Shown here one piece after another: positions 52,263 to 64,000 of a stretch of DNA of 64,000 nucleotides; position 1 is the first letter of the stretch, and each line of letters begins with the position of its first letter. The notes under the pieces were generated by a model. That model was given only the letters and a program-made list of their open reading frames with translations, did no database searches and was not told the DNA's origin. The stretch comes from Metallyticus violacea (lineage: Eukaryota; Arthropoda; Insecta; Mantodea; Metallyticidae), in the NCBI GenBank assembly GCA_030762175.1, contig CM060835.1, positions 86,982,001 to 87,046,000 on the forward strand, given 5' to 3'. The position numbers and the translations under genes are program-made.

Positions 52263-54320
52263 TGTTTGATTCTGATTCAGATTATTTTATTGTTTCAACT
52301 TCACAGTGGCTATTTCTTGAATAGCCTTAAAGGATATATTTTAACATATTGTCATACATTATTAAGGAGTTTCTACAATTTTTGGTATATAAAACCCGTG
52401 CATAAGTGATCTGGTTGAAGCGCCCATGAGAACAGTTTCATTTTAAGTTACAGTTGATGGACGTGTTTTTCTAGGAACTATGAATACTTACATGTTGTTA
52501 TTATTATATGCTTATCTTACTTATTAATACAGTATTGTTTAATTTTTGGAACTTAACTTATTTAAGAGGCTAGTATTCACAATATGTACAGAGGGCTGAG
52601 TTGTGTGTGTGTGTTCATTGAGTTTAATATTTACTGATTCTTTTATGTTTTCTATGTTGTGGCTCTTTTTGGCCTATTTGGTTTATCAAGGATTTCTCGT
52701 GTTGTTTAATTTTTGTCAGGTGCTGGTGCAGCGGCTTGTTAGAGTTTCAAGGAAAGTGGACATATTTAGTTCTGCGTGTATCTTACCGTTGGACGTGAGA
52801 ATGGGATCGTTTAATATCTTTCGGAGGCAAGTGTTTTGTTGCGACTGTAGAGAAAGGAGATTGGTTCTGGATGTGTGTGCCCAGGCCGTGCATGCATACA
52901 GAAGAAATTGCTGTATGAAGGCCTTGAAAAGAATCAATTTAGATTTTGCTTGCATTTACTTGTTTCTAAGTATTTTAGAGCACCTGTAGATGCGTAGTTT
53001 GGCTTTTTGTATTGTTGTTTGGATGTGGTTATTCCATGTTAATCTGCTATCTAGAGTTGTGCCCAAATATTTTACTGTCGGTTTGCACTGCAGTTCTTGA
53101 TTTTTAAGTTGTATTTTTATTTGCGATTTTTTACGTGTTTTGGTACAGTATATTAATTGACTTTTTCCGGCATTTACGGCAATTTTCCAAATATCTACCC
53201 ATGTCACGAATTTTTTGACGTACCGTTGGAGTTCAAGTTGGTTATAGATGGGATGGGAATTTTGATTGTAGATGGCGGTGTCGTCGGCATATAGCAAGGT
53301 TTGGCATTTGTGGTGTGTAGGTATGTCTCGAGTGTACAGGTTGTACAGGAAGGGAGCCAGTACAGCTCCTTGTGGCACCTTCGTGGTAAAAATTTGTGAT
53401 TTAACTTGGTCCACCTGCACATAGAAGCGGCAGTCGTGCAGGTAGCTGGCTAGTATGGGGAGTTGGGGCCTCATGGTCGGTATTTGATGGTAAATTTTGT
53501 ACAGTAGCCCATTATGCCAGCACCTGTCGAAGGCCGCTTCTACGTCAAGAAACAGGGCTAAAGTGCTACTGTTGTTGAATATAGTGCTCATGTCGTCGGT
53601 TAACTTGAACACTTGCAGTTCTGTAGAATGGCCTCTTCGGAACCCAAACTGTTGTGTTGACAGGTCAGTTTGCTCGGGAGTTAATATTTGGATTTGGCGG
53701 TGAATGAGTTTTTCCAGTAATTTCCCCATGTTGGGGAGGAGGCTGATAGGCCTATAGGCCTCGGGATGTTGCCGATTTTTTCCTGGCTTAGGGAGCATTA
53801 TTATTTTTGCCTCCTTCCATGCACGAGGAAAGTAGTGGAGCTTGAGGCAGGAGTTCAGGATGTGAGTAAACTGGACGAGTGCTTTCCTCGGTAGATTTTT
53901 AAGGTCCTCGTTCCTGATTTTGTCAGGGCCTGGTGCCTTTTTGTTTTTCAAATTGCTTATAATTTTGTATAGTTGCAGCGGTGTTGTCATCGGTGTGTGT
54001 TGGACAGGCCTTTGTGTTTTCCATTGTTATGCCCTGTTGCCTACAAGGGTGTCGTGTGCAGCGTTTTGTGCAGGATTTGCAGTATATTTTTCATGAAGGA
54101 GTTGGGCAAAGAGGTTTGATTTTTCCTCTGGGGAATAAATCTTTCCCAGGGGAGCGTTTATTGCCTCGGCTCTCGAGCCTTCTCCAGCGGTGGACTTGTA
54201 GGCTCTCAGTAGTTCCCAGAGAGAGGCATTAGTGTGGGTTACTTTTTTCATTTGGTTTTCGAATTGAATTTGTTTGTCGAGATAAATTTGTTGTTTTATA
54301 ACAGGCCCAATCCATTTTTT
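52263..54320 (-). pseudogene. Jockey-clade LINE B, RT, 5'-truncated
   Basis: The frame 53990-52956 is open for 344 codons and contains a full RT: KAPGPDKIRNEDLKNLP, YRPISLLPNMGKLLEKL, FGFRRGHSTELQ, ALFLDVEAAFDRCW, VPQGAVLAPFLYN, LLYADDTAIY (YADD) and VKYLGTTLDSRLTW. The frame 52955-52716 (LFKAFIQQFLLYACTAWAH) is the C-terminus after one frameshift, and 54251-54027 is the linker upstream of the RT. The endonuclease is missing. Related to, but a separate family from, LINE A next to it; the 3' tail again is GAATC-rich (AATCTGAATCAGAATC on the minus strand). Confidence 0.92.
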
Positions 54321-54740
54321 TATAATTGAATTGATTTTTTATTGAACTATAATTCCCTGGGCTGGTACATGGGGCAGCCTTACAGGTACATAATATACAT
54401 AGGTTAAGCATTTACATAGACAGTTTTGAGTGAAAGTTTTTGTTTAGAAGCCCACACGGGGGCAATAAAGCTTGCTCAGGGGAACAGCTTCCTGTGATGG
54501 TGCGAAGATTGAGATTTGTTTTGTGGTACATACATATAAGGTGAAATTAATACATAGTTAACCTAACAGACTTATAGTTAAAAATCCTAACCTATACTTA
54601 ACAGTTAACATAGCATCCCCGTCTAGTATATATGGGGACGAAGCACCGCCCTCTTCCTTCTCATTAGTTACCAGTCCGCCAATCGCAGTGCGGCACCGGA
54701 CGTTATCAGTAATTGGTCCTGTTGGTTATAAGGCTCGTCT
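54321..54740. other. Sequence between LINE B and the PLE nuclease fragment
   Basis: Unassigned; richer in GC near 54630-54710. It may be the 3' region of the PLE whose nuclease lies at 54741, since it follows it on the minus strand. Confidence 0.4.
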
Positions 54741-54990
54741 TCATGTTATCCAGCACCGACATCCATGCCTTGTGTAACCGAGCTGCCTCCTCTTTTGTAT
54801 TGAAATTATTCTTGTGTTTATAAATTTAATGGCTTCATGATAAATTCTGCAATAGTAATGGACTGTGTTATCCAGTACTTCGGTCTCACGGAACTTGATG
54901 TCATGTCCTACCAGCATCGCATACTCGGCCACAGCTGATTTTTTTAATTTGCCCCAATCGACAGTTTCTTGAATGTTCCATGATACTAGA
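54741..54990 (-). pseudogene. GIY-YIG nuclease C-terminus of a third PLE family
   Basis: The frame reads AVAEYAMLVGHDIKFRETEV, LDNTVHYYCRIYHEAIKFIN. The AVAEHxxxxGHxIxFxxTxVL and YxxRixrEAIeI blocks are the usual ending of PLE GIY-YIG domains. The YIG part is absent. Confidence 0.75.
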
Positions 54991-54996
54991 AGGGGC

Positions 54997-55148
54997 TGCT
55001 ACAAGCGTCTCTTGAGCTACAGAAATCGAATGGTGATTAGTTATCTTCTGAAGATGCCCGACGGAGTGACGGGCTAAACGTCAGATGTTTTACATCTTTG
55101 GGACCACGGCCAATAAGTCCAGAAATCTCAGTTTATTGGATTAACGCC
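54997..55148 (+). repeat. Right arm of the 150-bp inverted repeat (PLE 3' end)
   Basis: Mirror of 49066-49217; contains the better preserved hammerhead-like core of the pair. Confidence 0.85.
55045..55086 (+). ncRNA. Hammerhead-like ribozyme motif, ACGU type
   Basis: CUGAAGA at 55048-55054, U, stem II GCCCG (55056-55060) with CGGGC (55070-55074), UAAAC at 55075-55079 (G12 substituted), GUC at 55080-55082. Stem III is the loopless palindrome ACGU, which can pair only between two molecules. Confidence 0.5.
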
Positions 55149-58100
55149 GGCCGTGAAAGCTTAAATAGCTACTAAACTCTGGAATCGAATGCAAACTAAA
55201 ACAATAGCGTCGGTAAAGTTTGTGATCATTAATGCGCCATGTCCAAAATATTTTTTGTTGAGCGGTTTGCAGCAGAGTGCATAAGGAGTGGACATCATTC
55301 TGCAAGCCCATATAGAACAGAATCTTCCAGATTTTTGTCTCCAAAATCAAATTGTTCATGTAAATTCGGTGAGTGTATTATTACTATTTAGAATATTATA
55401 TCGATTAAAAGTCATTTTCGGCCTTTACCAGGCTTACTGGTATTTAATACATTTATACAACGTAAAATGTAATTATATTAGTTCATTGCACTTAACTTTT
55501 CTCTTTCCACCCCCCGTCAAAACGTCTCATGATTTCATCAAATAAGAAAATTGGTGACAATAAATCGGGAATCTCCACTCACTGTCTACATCCAGTTTAC
55601 TGATGAAGCCGGCAGTAAGACAAAATTTCTTGCATAAGTTCTTTGTTAAATCTCTTAGAAAGACATTTTTATTAAGCATAAATCATATAAAGTCAACAGT
55701 TAAAATGTTTAAATACCTTTTATTTGTTTGAACATTGGGCGATAAAATAGAAAATAACGTTAACGACCATTGAGAATTATGAGCTCTCTTAGTTTCTTCT
55801 ACTTCTATGCAAATCAAAATTGTGGTTCGGTTATTTTCGTACTTCAATATACAAGTATGATACATACATAAAAACCCCAAACAGACTATTTCAATCTAGA
55901 ACAACATTTTGATTATGCAGTGTCTGAAAAAAAAATTGCTAATAAGTGTACTTAAAAAGTTCCGAATTGTTTTTAAAACATTTCGTAAATTGCTCCAAAC
56001 TGTTACAAATAGTTACATACAAATAGCGAAGCTGTAACACGTGGAAAAATGTACTATAGATTTCGATACAAATACTCAGAAGTTTCAATACCCGCTTCAC
56101 TTCTTATAGTTTTTTTTTTTTTTGTGAATGGTGTTTAACGCCCGTTTTTACTACTGAGGCATCACAGGCGATGAACACTGATGATACATGAGATGAAATT
56201 ATATATTGGGAAAGGATTTTTTAGGGTAGGAAACGTTCTAGGACTAAGTTTAGGGTACCTCCCTGGCATTTGCATATATATATATATAACTTTAAATACA
56301 CCATTCTGCGTAACTAGATTATTATGATACTGCTATCCGTACGACAGAAATCAATAAGGTGTTTCAGATCATAAAGCGCTTAATTCGAAAAGAAAAAATA
56401 TGATCTTTCACATTTCTACTTCATAAAGCAAATTGGAACAAAGTTTTGAACGTATCAGTAGTAGATGAACAAACAAATACATTTGTACCAACTATAAATA
56501 TAGCACGTTGTAGCTCTAATTCTAGCCATAAAACAAACACTTAGTGAATGAAAGTACACTCTAATTTGAAGATTTTTTCATGCATTAAGATGACAGATAT
56601 ATTACGCAAAACACGATTTTATACAAAAGAATAAAAATTACGAGAAAACATTGATTTCGTAACAAAATATTAGAGAACATGGGAAGAATTCTATACTAAT
56701 GAATAAATCGAAAAAAAACTTCTATTATCAAGAAATAGAAATAAATTTGTGCGAATTTTACAATTTATTTCTTCTTCTGTAACAATGGCAAAAACATCAA
56801 CACATGTCAGTACTTGTTCAAATAGCTCTTCAATACAAGCGTATCACAACTTCCATTTTCCTCATTATAGTAACAAAAAACAAGATAGTAAACGGTCTAA
56901 ACAATAATGATAATTTGGAAATAAAGGTAAACAAAACTTTATAGTTAAAACTGACTTCATGTATATGGAAACAATTTATTAATATATGTAATGCATCTTT
57001 AATATCTTGAAGTTTAACTATTTTGCATAAATCTGGAAATTAAGTCAAGTAAAACCAAATTTAATAATAATTATAAATGTTTAACAACTATGTAATTTTA
57101 GGAGAGAAATAGCAGTTTCATCATGACGACTCCTATAAGGATAGTGGTAACCCAGCAATAGCATATAGAGAGATTTCCCGTAGTAGTTGCCGTAATTAAT
57201 CGAATTTACAATACAGTAATGCCACACACACGCACGCACGAATACATACACACTCTGTTAACATCATAAATTACGAATGTCATTACTTTCAAAATCGATA
57301 TTTACATTACGATATTAATTTATAATCACAATTGTTTCACATATAAAATATAATTCTAGGCTTAAAAAATCCAAATTTATTAACGTTTAAAATTAATATC
57401 AAATTATTTTATGCACAAAGATATTTTATGTAGAATAACAATTAAAGGCTGTGTTCAAGTTGCTCATCCATTGTATAAAAAGTATATATCCATTAAGAAT
57501 TTATTTCATTCTTTGATTTGGGTTTCAGTTGTTCTACATTTTTTAATAAACGATGCAAGTTTGTATATATATGAATGCCACTGAAATGAAAGTTTTCAAA
57601 TGGGCCAATTTTATGTCCGGATAGATTCTTGAAACTTTAGTTTATTTCCAGCGTCATGTTGATATATCTGATCTTTAAGGTTGAATTTCTTTAATTACTT
57701 ATGTATCTGTAAGAGTGTCATATATAAATATTCACGGAAAGCCAGAATGTACCGCAGTTTGAAGTACGATACTTCATAATGTATTAATTAATATCGTTGA
57801 CTCTTGACAACATGTAATCATTAAAAAATAAAATAAATAAATGGTGAACACTCTCCGAACAGAATCCCTTCAGAGACTGCAGATTGTTACACTTGGCCAA
57901 AGAAATTGGAACAAAATTTGAACATGAAGAAGTTGACACATCTTCTCTTATGCTCATTGAACCGATATTTCTGTACTCCTTTCTCAGAAACATTTCGTAA
58001 ATTAAATATGTTCCAGGAACTGACGACATTAAAGAAAGAGGATTTCACGTAAACTTTTCTGATGTGTAAATTCAGCCATTCTAAGGTTTAATATATTTTT

Positions 58101-58904
58101 CATTCATTAAACTCTTCTCTTTATTACATTCCATAGAAATATAACCCTGATAGAGTGTTATTTTGGCCGACAATGAGCCTAAATAATTTAACCTATGAAT
58201 CACGGGATAAATAAAATAAATAATGATGCAATTTTAATTTTGTTGGGAACATAAATAAAAAAAAATGCAATAAAGGCTCAAGATACTATAAACAAACTCA
58301 TATTATAGATGCAAATCTGCACCCTTTTTACTATTGTTTCAACGTAAATACACAGGTAACATTCTTCAGAAGTGAGAAAATGCATGTTAAAAACATATGA
58401 AAATTGCTGCCATTTAGCAACACCATTCTTTGCAACATTACGTATTGGAGCGTTTTCATTTAATCTACAAGTGCTGCTGCATGTTCTACACTTTCTCTAG
58501 CTTTAAATTTGACACCGCAGTTTTGTTGATAGAGAACTTCAGCCTTCTTATAAAGTCAGCATCTTAAGATTCTAAACAAGTGAATCTACTTATTCTGAAC
58601 TTCTATTGTCATTAAGTTCCGCGTTTCCTTTGCTTGGAATTCATTGCATATCGAGCGAGTAGTAGACCTTGAATACCCAAAAGCAATATAATATCTTAAA
58701 GACAGTTAGTATTAAGATACTATTTCTCTTACTATATAAATTACCCTCCATATTGTTGATGGTTAAACTAAAAGTTTGGTTATAAGTACTCGTATAATTA
58801 CGAGCTGCATCTTCAGGAATAAATTTCTCTCAGTAGAGAAAATCTTAGGCTCGTCTCCGGGATAGGTATATCGAATCAGATGACGGATTTTCGCGGTTCC
58901 AACC
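55149..58904. other. Intergenic sequence, no gene recognised
   Basis: AT-rich unique-looking DNA. At 56110-56290 a T run followed by GTGTTTAACGCC, TTCTAGGACTAAG and CCTCCCTGGCATTTG may be an old SINE body, but no tRNA head is visible. Otherwise nothing supports a gene. Confidence 0.5.
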
Positions 58905-59060
58905 TTGGAGCAGGATATAGTAGCTCAGTTGGTTAAGCATTAGCATGGAAGGCTGAATATCCATGGTTCGAATTCCGGCCGTGACCCACAATGTTCTAGT
59001 CTGAATCTTCCTTTTCAACTAGTATGAAGCAATTGTTCGCATATGTGTGTGTGTGTGCAA
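58905..59060 (+). mobile_element. Third tRNA-derived SINE type, with a (TG)n tail
   Basis: A box TAGCTCAGTTGG at 58921-58932 and B box GGTTCGAATTCC at 58965-58976, both near-perfect. An anticodon-like stem TTAGC/GCTGA encloses ATGGAAG. Acceptor-stem halves do not pair, so this is not a tRNA gene. The body runs to a (GT)n tract at 59045-59057. Confidence 0.6.
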
Positions 59061-59181
59061 TCAAAGATGAATTCGTACACACCAGAAGAGCGTTTTACGG
59101 CCTGTGATAGCGCTGGAGTCGACGAATTCTATATTTACCGCTTTCCCGGACATTGAAAAACTGATGCACACAATATTTTTA

Positions 59182-59720
59182 CGAGGAGCAATCAAAAAGT
59201 TTGCAAGCGTCACCTCCAAGTACAAGCTAAAAACTGGATTAAAAAATGTATTCTCGCAAGCCCTCAAAGTACTTTCCATTTCTCTCCATACACTGTTTGA
59301 ATTGTTCTCTGGTTCACAGCTTTCCGAGGCCGGCCAGAACGAGTGTTGTCTTTCAAAGTATCTCGTCCTTCTTCAAATGCTCGAATCCATCTTGCAATAG
59401 TATCAAAAGAACAAACTTGATCACCAAGAATAGCTATCACGTCCTAGTAGATTTTTTCTCCCCTCCATTTAACTTATAGCGAGTGAAAATGTAGGATCTA
59501 AAGTTTCCTTTTGAAATAAAATATTCATGATTTTTCACCATTTGTTTGACACAGGACTGAACTCAACCAACTACACGACAGTTACAATGCAAATTTAAAT
59601 TTGCACATGCATATTTTTATAGCTTAAGACCCATTGTTGCAAGCTGCGTTGGTTACATTTTTGAACAAATTACCGTACAATAATGGATAGGCTGGTTGCG
59701 AAACTTTTTGTTACCCTTGT
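59182..59720 (-). mobile_element. mariner, deleted to about 540 bp
   Basis: The left end begins CGAGGAGCAATCAAAAAGTT (59182); the right end, read on the minus strand from 59720, begins ACAAGGGTAACAAAAAGTTT. TA flanks at 59180-59181 and 59721-59722. The minus strand keeps a helix-turn-helix segment (FDTIARWIRAFEEGRDTL, NTRSGRPRKAVNQRTIQ) but no catalytic region. Its TIRs differ from the mariners at 6248 and 20390. Confidence 0.78.
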
Positions 59721-59722
59721 TA

Positions 59723-60205
59723 CAAAATTGCCGAGTGTTAAAACTGCTCGCCTCCTACCGAAGCGCCCTGGATTCGATTCAAGCCGCTAAATGGAATTTT
59801 CGGCAGACAATGCAGTGCCTGGGCAGATTATCTCCGAGTAATCTGGTTTCCCTTGGCACTTATATCGCCGTTGCTCCACACCACGAGCTCATTCCCACAT
59901 TCACCTTTATCGTTCAGTATAATGTACGCCGCTGGTTATCGATGCGCGCATTACAAATAGACTATACACTTATACCTTTTGAGGAACTCCATGCTTGGTC
60001 GGCCGTCAAATGAATTGGCACTAGCACTCGCTACGATCTTAATTCAGAATTAGACTGAATTAATTTTATATATTTGAAGTTAAGTATTTTGTGCCAGTTT
60101 TCTCAGGGTCTTTAATAAAAAGGCAATTTGAGCAGATAGTTTCAGATTTAAATAAAAAAATGTTTATGGAGGGCAAGTTTTTCATCATGTTCAATGAAGA
60201 ATGGT
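59723..60205. other. Intergenic sequence with a GC-richer island at about 59745-60015
   Basis: An open frame spans 59696-60013, but its start lies inside the mariner end and I recognise no motif. The base composition shift is real, its meaning unknown. Confidence 0.4.
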
Positions 60206-60440
60206 CTATGACTTCTTTAGTTATTACCATCGCATTATATTCAAGGTGTAAAATAGTCGATAAATTTTGCACAGAGGCCTCTTCTTTCAGGCTTGAAGTT
60301 CTTTTACATCCTGTAAATCTACGACTTGGTAGGTACCAATGGGTTTACTTTTTTCTCTAAGTAATCCATACTTAGGATTTTCATACCCTAAAAATCCTTC
60401 AGTCCTACAATTGCAGAGTATGAGCATTGAATCACACTTT
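60206..60440 (-). mobile_element. tRNA-derived SINE copy 7, old
   Basis: The body of the 7041 family is recognisable (AGAGGCCTCTTCTTTCAGGC, CTACGACTTGG, CCATACTTAGGATTTT); the tRNA head is too diverged to read. Confidence 0.75.
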
Positions 60441-62289
60441 GAATTTTTAACAGCAAGTATATTCTTAGAACTGGCTTAAATATTATTGCAAACATTTAAT
60501 TCTGAAAAAGCCTTTCGATTACAACTTGTTTGAATTTGGCAGTACAGATAACTGCATTACATTTTCCCAACATATTTTACTGCAGAATTTCAATCTGAAT
60601 ATGTCCAATGAACTGTAACTTCTGAATAACTTCCATTTTCAACTGAACTCCAGAAACCATGCTGTTGAACAGAACTTAAACACAATGTTCAATCTCAGTA
60701 AATGTCAGAATTTATTTATTAATGCTAATACCTAACGTAAGAGGAACATCAAATAATTCAGTCAGAAAAGAATTAGACTTGCCTGATTTGGATACAAAGA
60801 TCCTGTAGCAGAAACATGAGATTTTTAGGCAGGCTGGAAGTATTCTCCTCCTACCTCAGTACACCAATTACTTCTTTCTAAAAGCTTCATGAATATGAAT
60901 ATTTATATATTTGATATAACAAATAGAAAGTAAAATGCAATATACAGAATTATAATCAATTCATTATCCTACACTATTTTGTATTTATTAATTATAAAGT
61001 TTTCTACTAATATTTTACCTTAATTTAATTGTTGACTGTGATTCAAATCCACAACATTGTGTTTAATTGGATATTGGATTCATTCACACAATTAAAAGTA
61101 ATATTTTATAATAATTTACTGCTCATTTATTTCATGTACTTGTTTATTGATCCCTTTCAACAATTTCTTCTTCATTTTCCCTAATTAATTTCCTCTTTCC
61201 TCACATTTTTTCTCAGTATTTAAATTCATTATCTTATTCCCAATAACTTCTGCAACAGTGATTTTCCTCTCAATAACATAATTTATTTACATTTTAATAC
61301 ACTATACCAGATATTATCCTTCTCTCCACACATTGGGTGTATCTCCATATGAAATTTCCACCTATTTCTTTCAACATTACAACTTGAGTTCTGATGTATG
61401 CAACTTCTTCTTGTAGCAGAATAAAGAGGGACACCACTGTAGATGTTGACATGACTACCACAATATCCTAATTCGGGTTTGGTATTATAGCTAGATTTTT
61501 CAGATTGATATTTGTGTTATTTTAAATATAACAAATTCACATAGATAGAAATCTACGGAGTTTATTAATATTTTGTTATTATCACACAACAGTACACTTT
61601 TCTAATTACGATATGCTCTGAGAATATTATTAGATGCAGAATGAATATGAGACGGATGTGTTATAATTTATATTCCTCTTCCGAAAACTATACTTTTTTG
61701 TCTTGTTGTAACTCGTATGCTATTTTTCTGTTTGGATATTAATTCAACTCATAACTCCTATCATTCACCATAAATAATAATTTTGTAATTTCTTCCATGA
61801 AATAGCAATTGCCACTTATCTTTATGTAATTTTAAAATGCTGCTTTTCTATATGGAGTACGAAACAATTTTTGCTAATGGGATTTAAAACACAACTTTTC
61901 TCTATGGAATTCATGCATAACCAACAAATTTTGAGAAAATATTTTGAGATATAAAGCATCACTTATTACAAAAGGATTGTAATAATATTATTCATTACAA
62001 TGCATTATTTGAACATATGTATACCAAGTGAATGAAATTCCTTCATTCCTATTTAGTCTCAATAAAGCTGTCTGTCTCATGTTTCATTCTTGGTACACAT
62101 CATTAATGTTGCTACACTTGCCATTGGTTGATCTACTTAGTATTACAAATGTTTTATCTGTAGTTTAATCTTTCCATATTCTTAGCTTGTGTGTGATCCT
62201 TTGAACTATTACATTTTTATATTATAAGTATTGTCATAAGGCCAACAAATAAACATTATGATATACATTGTAATAGACTTATCTAAATA
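60441..62289. other. Intergenic sequence, nothing recognised
   Basis: AT-rich; no motif, TIR or tandem repeat seen. Confidence 0.45.
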
Positions 62290-62900
62290 TATAAAATCTA
62301 TACAAATGAGCTTACTAGAATTATACAATTTAAAACGTATTTCCAACGAATATTTGTTATTTGGAATGAAAATTAAAGTCATTACCTAACATTAAAACAT
62401 GTACAAATGAACTTATTAAATTTATATGATTAAAAACATATTATCAATGAATGTCTGGAGCTTTAAATTGAATATTTTGGCCTTTATCTTATGTGATAAC
62501 ATATGCAAATGAACTTCTTAAATTAACATAACTAAATAGCTATTACCATTAAATATTTGTGGCTTTATATTGAGCCTTATATCCTTTATCTAACATAAAA
62601 GCATGTGCAAATGAACTTATTTAATTAATATAATTAAAAGCATATTATCAATGAATGTCTGGAGCTTTAAATTGAATATTTTGACCTTTCTCTTACATAA
62701 TAACATATGTAAATGAACTTCTTAAATTAATATAGCTAAATAGCTATTGCTATTAAATGCTTGTGGCTTTATATTGAGCATTATAGCCTTTACATTAATA
62801 AACAAACATGTGAAAATGAGCTTATTAAAATAACATAGTTAAAAACTTGCTATCAATGAGTGTTTAGGGCCTTAAATTGGATTTTTTTCCATCTTATTCT
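62290..62900. repeat. Tandem repeat, six units of about 102 bp with a two-unit higher-order pattern
   Basis: The anchor ACAAATGAAC/GCAAATGAAC recurs at 62301, 62402, 62505, 62607, 62709 and 62811, spacing 101-103 bp. Units 2 and 4 (and partly 6) share AATGTCTGGAGCTTTAAATT; units 3 and 5 share TTTGTGGCTTTATATTGAGC or a close form. Confidence 0.85.
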
Positions 62901-63640
62901 CTAGCATTCTTATTGCAACATTCAACATATTTTTTGCCTACCCAAAGTATTTTTCATGCATATAAATTTAAGTTTTTTTATTGTTATTATTAAAGTCAAC
63001 TAATATTTCTTGCACTTCAATATCTTTGATACTTAACTTGAATTCTTTCCAAAAACCTTTCTTCTTATTTTACTATCTTTCCATATTTCTCCCATACCAG
63101 TCCTATTCAAAATTTCTTAATTGTGCTGACCCAAATATTACTTTATTCTATTCTTGCTTAAAATTAAGCACTGTCTCAAAATATTTACCCCCTTTAGCCT
63201 GTTGATCCTGAACCAATACTTCGATGTCCTTTCCATTATTTTCCTCTTATTCTCTATTTGCCCTAACTCTGCTTGAGCTACTCCATTTGGGTAATACTTG
63301 GTAGATGTAAAATTAGTTTACAGAAACTTCTATATCAAATGACAGTTGCCCAATCCTCGTATATTCCAAAAACCTCTACCCCATATAGCATTTCTGCCTC
63401 AACTATTGCTGCATAAACTGCATTCTTGACTCAATTTCCAGTCATATATACCTTTACAGCTTTCAATGCCAATTTCCCCCTTGATAATACCCTTACTTTC
63501 ACTCATATCATCCTCCAACACCTACTACTTATTATGACTCCTTGATATTCAAATTTGCCTACAGGATAAATTTTTCATCTTTCCATAGTTTAGAGCTGTT
63601 CATGAATACCATAATCTAGATTTTTATATTAATTTTTAAA
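62901..63640 (-). pseudogene. LINE C-terminal fragment, decayed
   Basis: Minus-strand frames give VYAAIVEAEMLYGVEVFGI near 63410, YRSFCKLILHLPSI near 63330 and, after a frameshift, PNGVAQAELG near 63290. The order AxxEAxLxYGxEVWG, FCKxxLxLPxxxPNGxxxxELG is the C-terminal region after the RT in several LINE families. No RT catalytic motif is in the window. Confidence 0.6.
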
Positions 63641-63767
63641 CTCCATTCTTGAAAAAACTGGATATTGGTTCAATTGGAAAGCTTCATAAGTGCCCAATGG
63701 GGTGAAATGACACAAAGAGCACATAGCCTCCTGTAGGACTTTGTATCTGTATTAGCTGTCACACAAA

Positions 63768-64000
63768 GTATACTCAAAAAGTGCCAGGTTGGCTAGTAGG
63801 AGGAAATTTGAGAGTGGTTTATCAAAGTTTCAGTGGTTTTGCTTTAGTCTGTGTAGACCTATGGTATCTGGTATTATATGAAATCACAAAGAAATTTTTG
63901 TTTATATTCCTGGTCAACCTTGCTGAATTCTTTGATGAACACAATGGAGCTGGTCGCAATACCTGTCACTGTTAATATTATACCATACAGAATTGACTTT
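63768..64000 (+). mobile_element. Possible left end of another mariner-like element
   Basis: TACTCAAAAAGTGCCAGGTT at 63771 preceded by TA resembles mariner TIRs of the TCAAAAAGTACC kind. The partner TIR would be beyond the window and no transposase frame is visible. Confidence 0.25.

Noticed and set aside
58905..58990. tRNA gene
   Set aside because: A and B boxes are good, but acceptor and T stems do not pair and a SINE-like body with a GT tail follows.

Overview
This is a window from an animal nuclear genome, most likely an arthropod. It is AT-rich, has kilobase-scale introns with GT/AG borders, no operons, and is dominated by transposable elements typical of arthropods: Penelope-like elements (PLEs), jockey, RTE and I/LOA LINEs, mariner/Tc1 DNA transposons and tRNA-derived SINEs. 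I cannot fix the order from the sequence alone.

The only host gene I can support is the 5' half of a RabGAP1-type Rab GTPase-activating protein on the minus strand. Five coding exons (34632-34992, 25715-25898, 24955-25138, 12345-12509, 4978-5166) join in phase into 361 codons covering an acidic N-terminus, the PTB/PID domain and the start of the DUF3694 region. The TBC catalytic domain lies beyond base 1. An acceptor site just upstream of the ATG implies a non-coding first exon further right, probably in 35050-36200.

Introns, listed from low to high coordinates: 1-4977 holds a Tc1-like 3' half. 5167-12344 holds a full-length but dead mariner carrying two SINE insertions with target-site duplications, a third SINE, a degraded I/LOA LINE and a foldback. 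12510-24954 holds a PLE nest of overlapping palindromes (15.3-19.5 kb), a second PLE inverted-repeat complex (22.0-24.6 kb), a deleted mariner and more SINEs. 25899-34631 holds a PLE 3' end, a LINE RT fragment and a PLE with tandem 3' repeats.

Upstream of the gene (36-64 kb) I see no host gene. There are an RTE endonuclease fragment abutting a jockey-superfamily LINE, a second type of PLE, a pure (ATT)n array, a minisatellite-cored element, a probable hAT remnant, two minus-strand jockey elements between inverted hammerhead-bearing repeats, a deleted mariner, SINEs, a 102-bp tandem repeat and a LINE tail.

The most interesting signal is a set of about eleven hammerhead-ribozyme-like motifs at PLE ends, on both strands. 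They share CUGANGA, a changing but paired stem II, GAAAC and a GUH cleavage triplet. In all but one copy stem III is a different perfect palindrome (ACAUGU, ACCGGU, ACUAGU, ACGU). That pattern fits ribozymes that act as dimers. Hammerheads in PLEs are established knowledge; the within-locus variation seen here is the part worth a second look.
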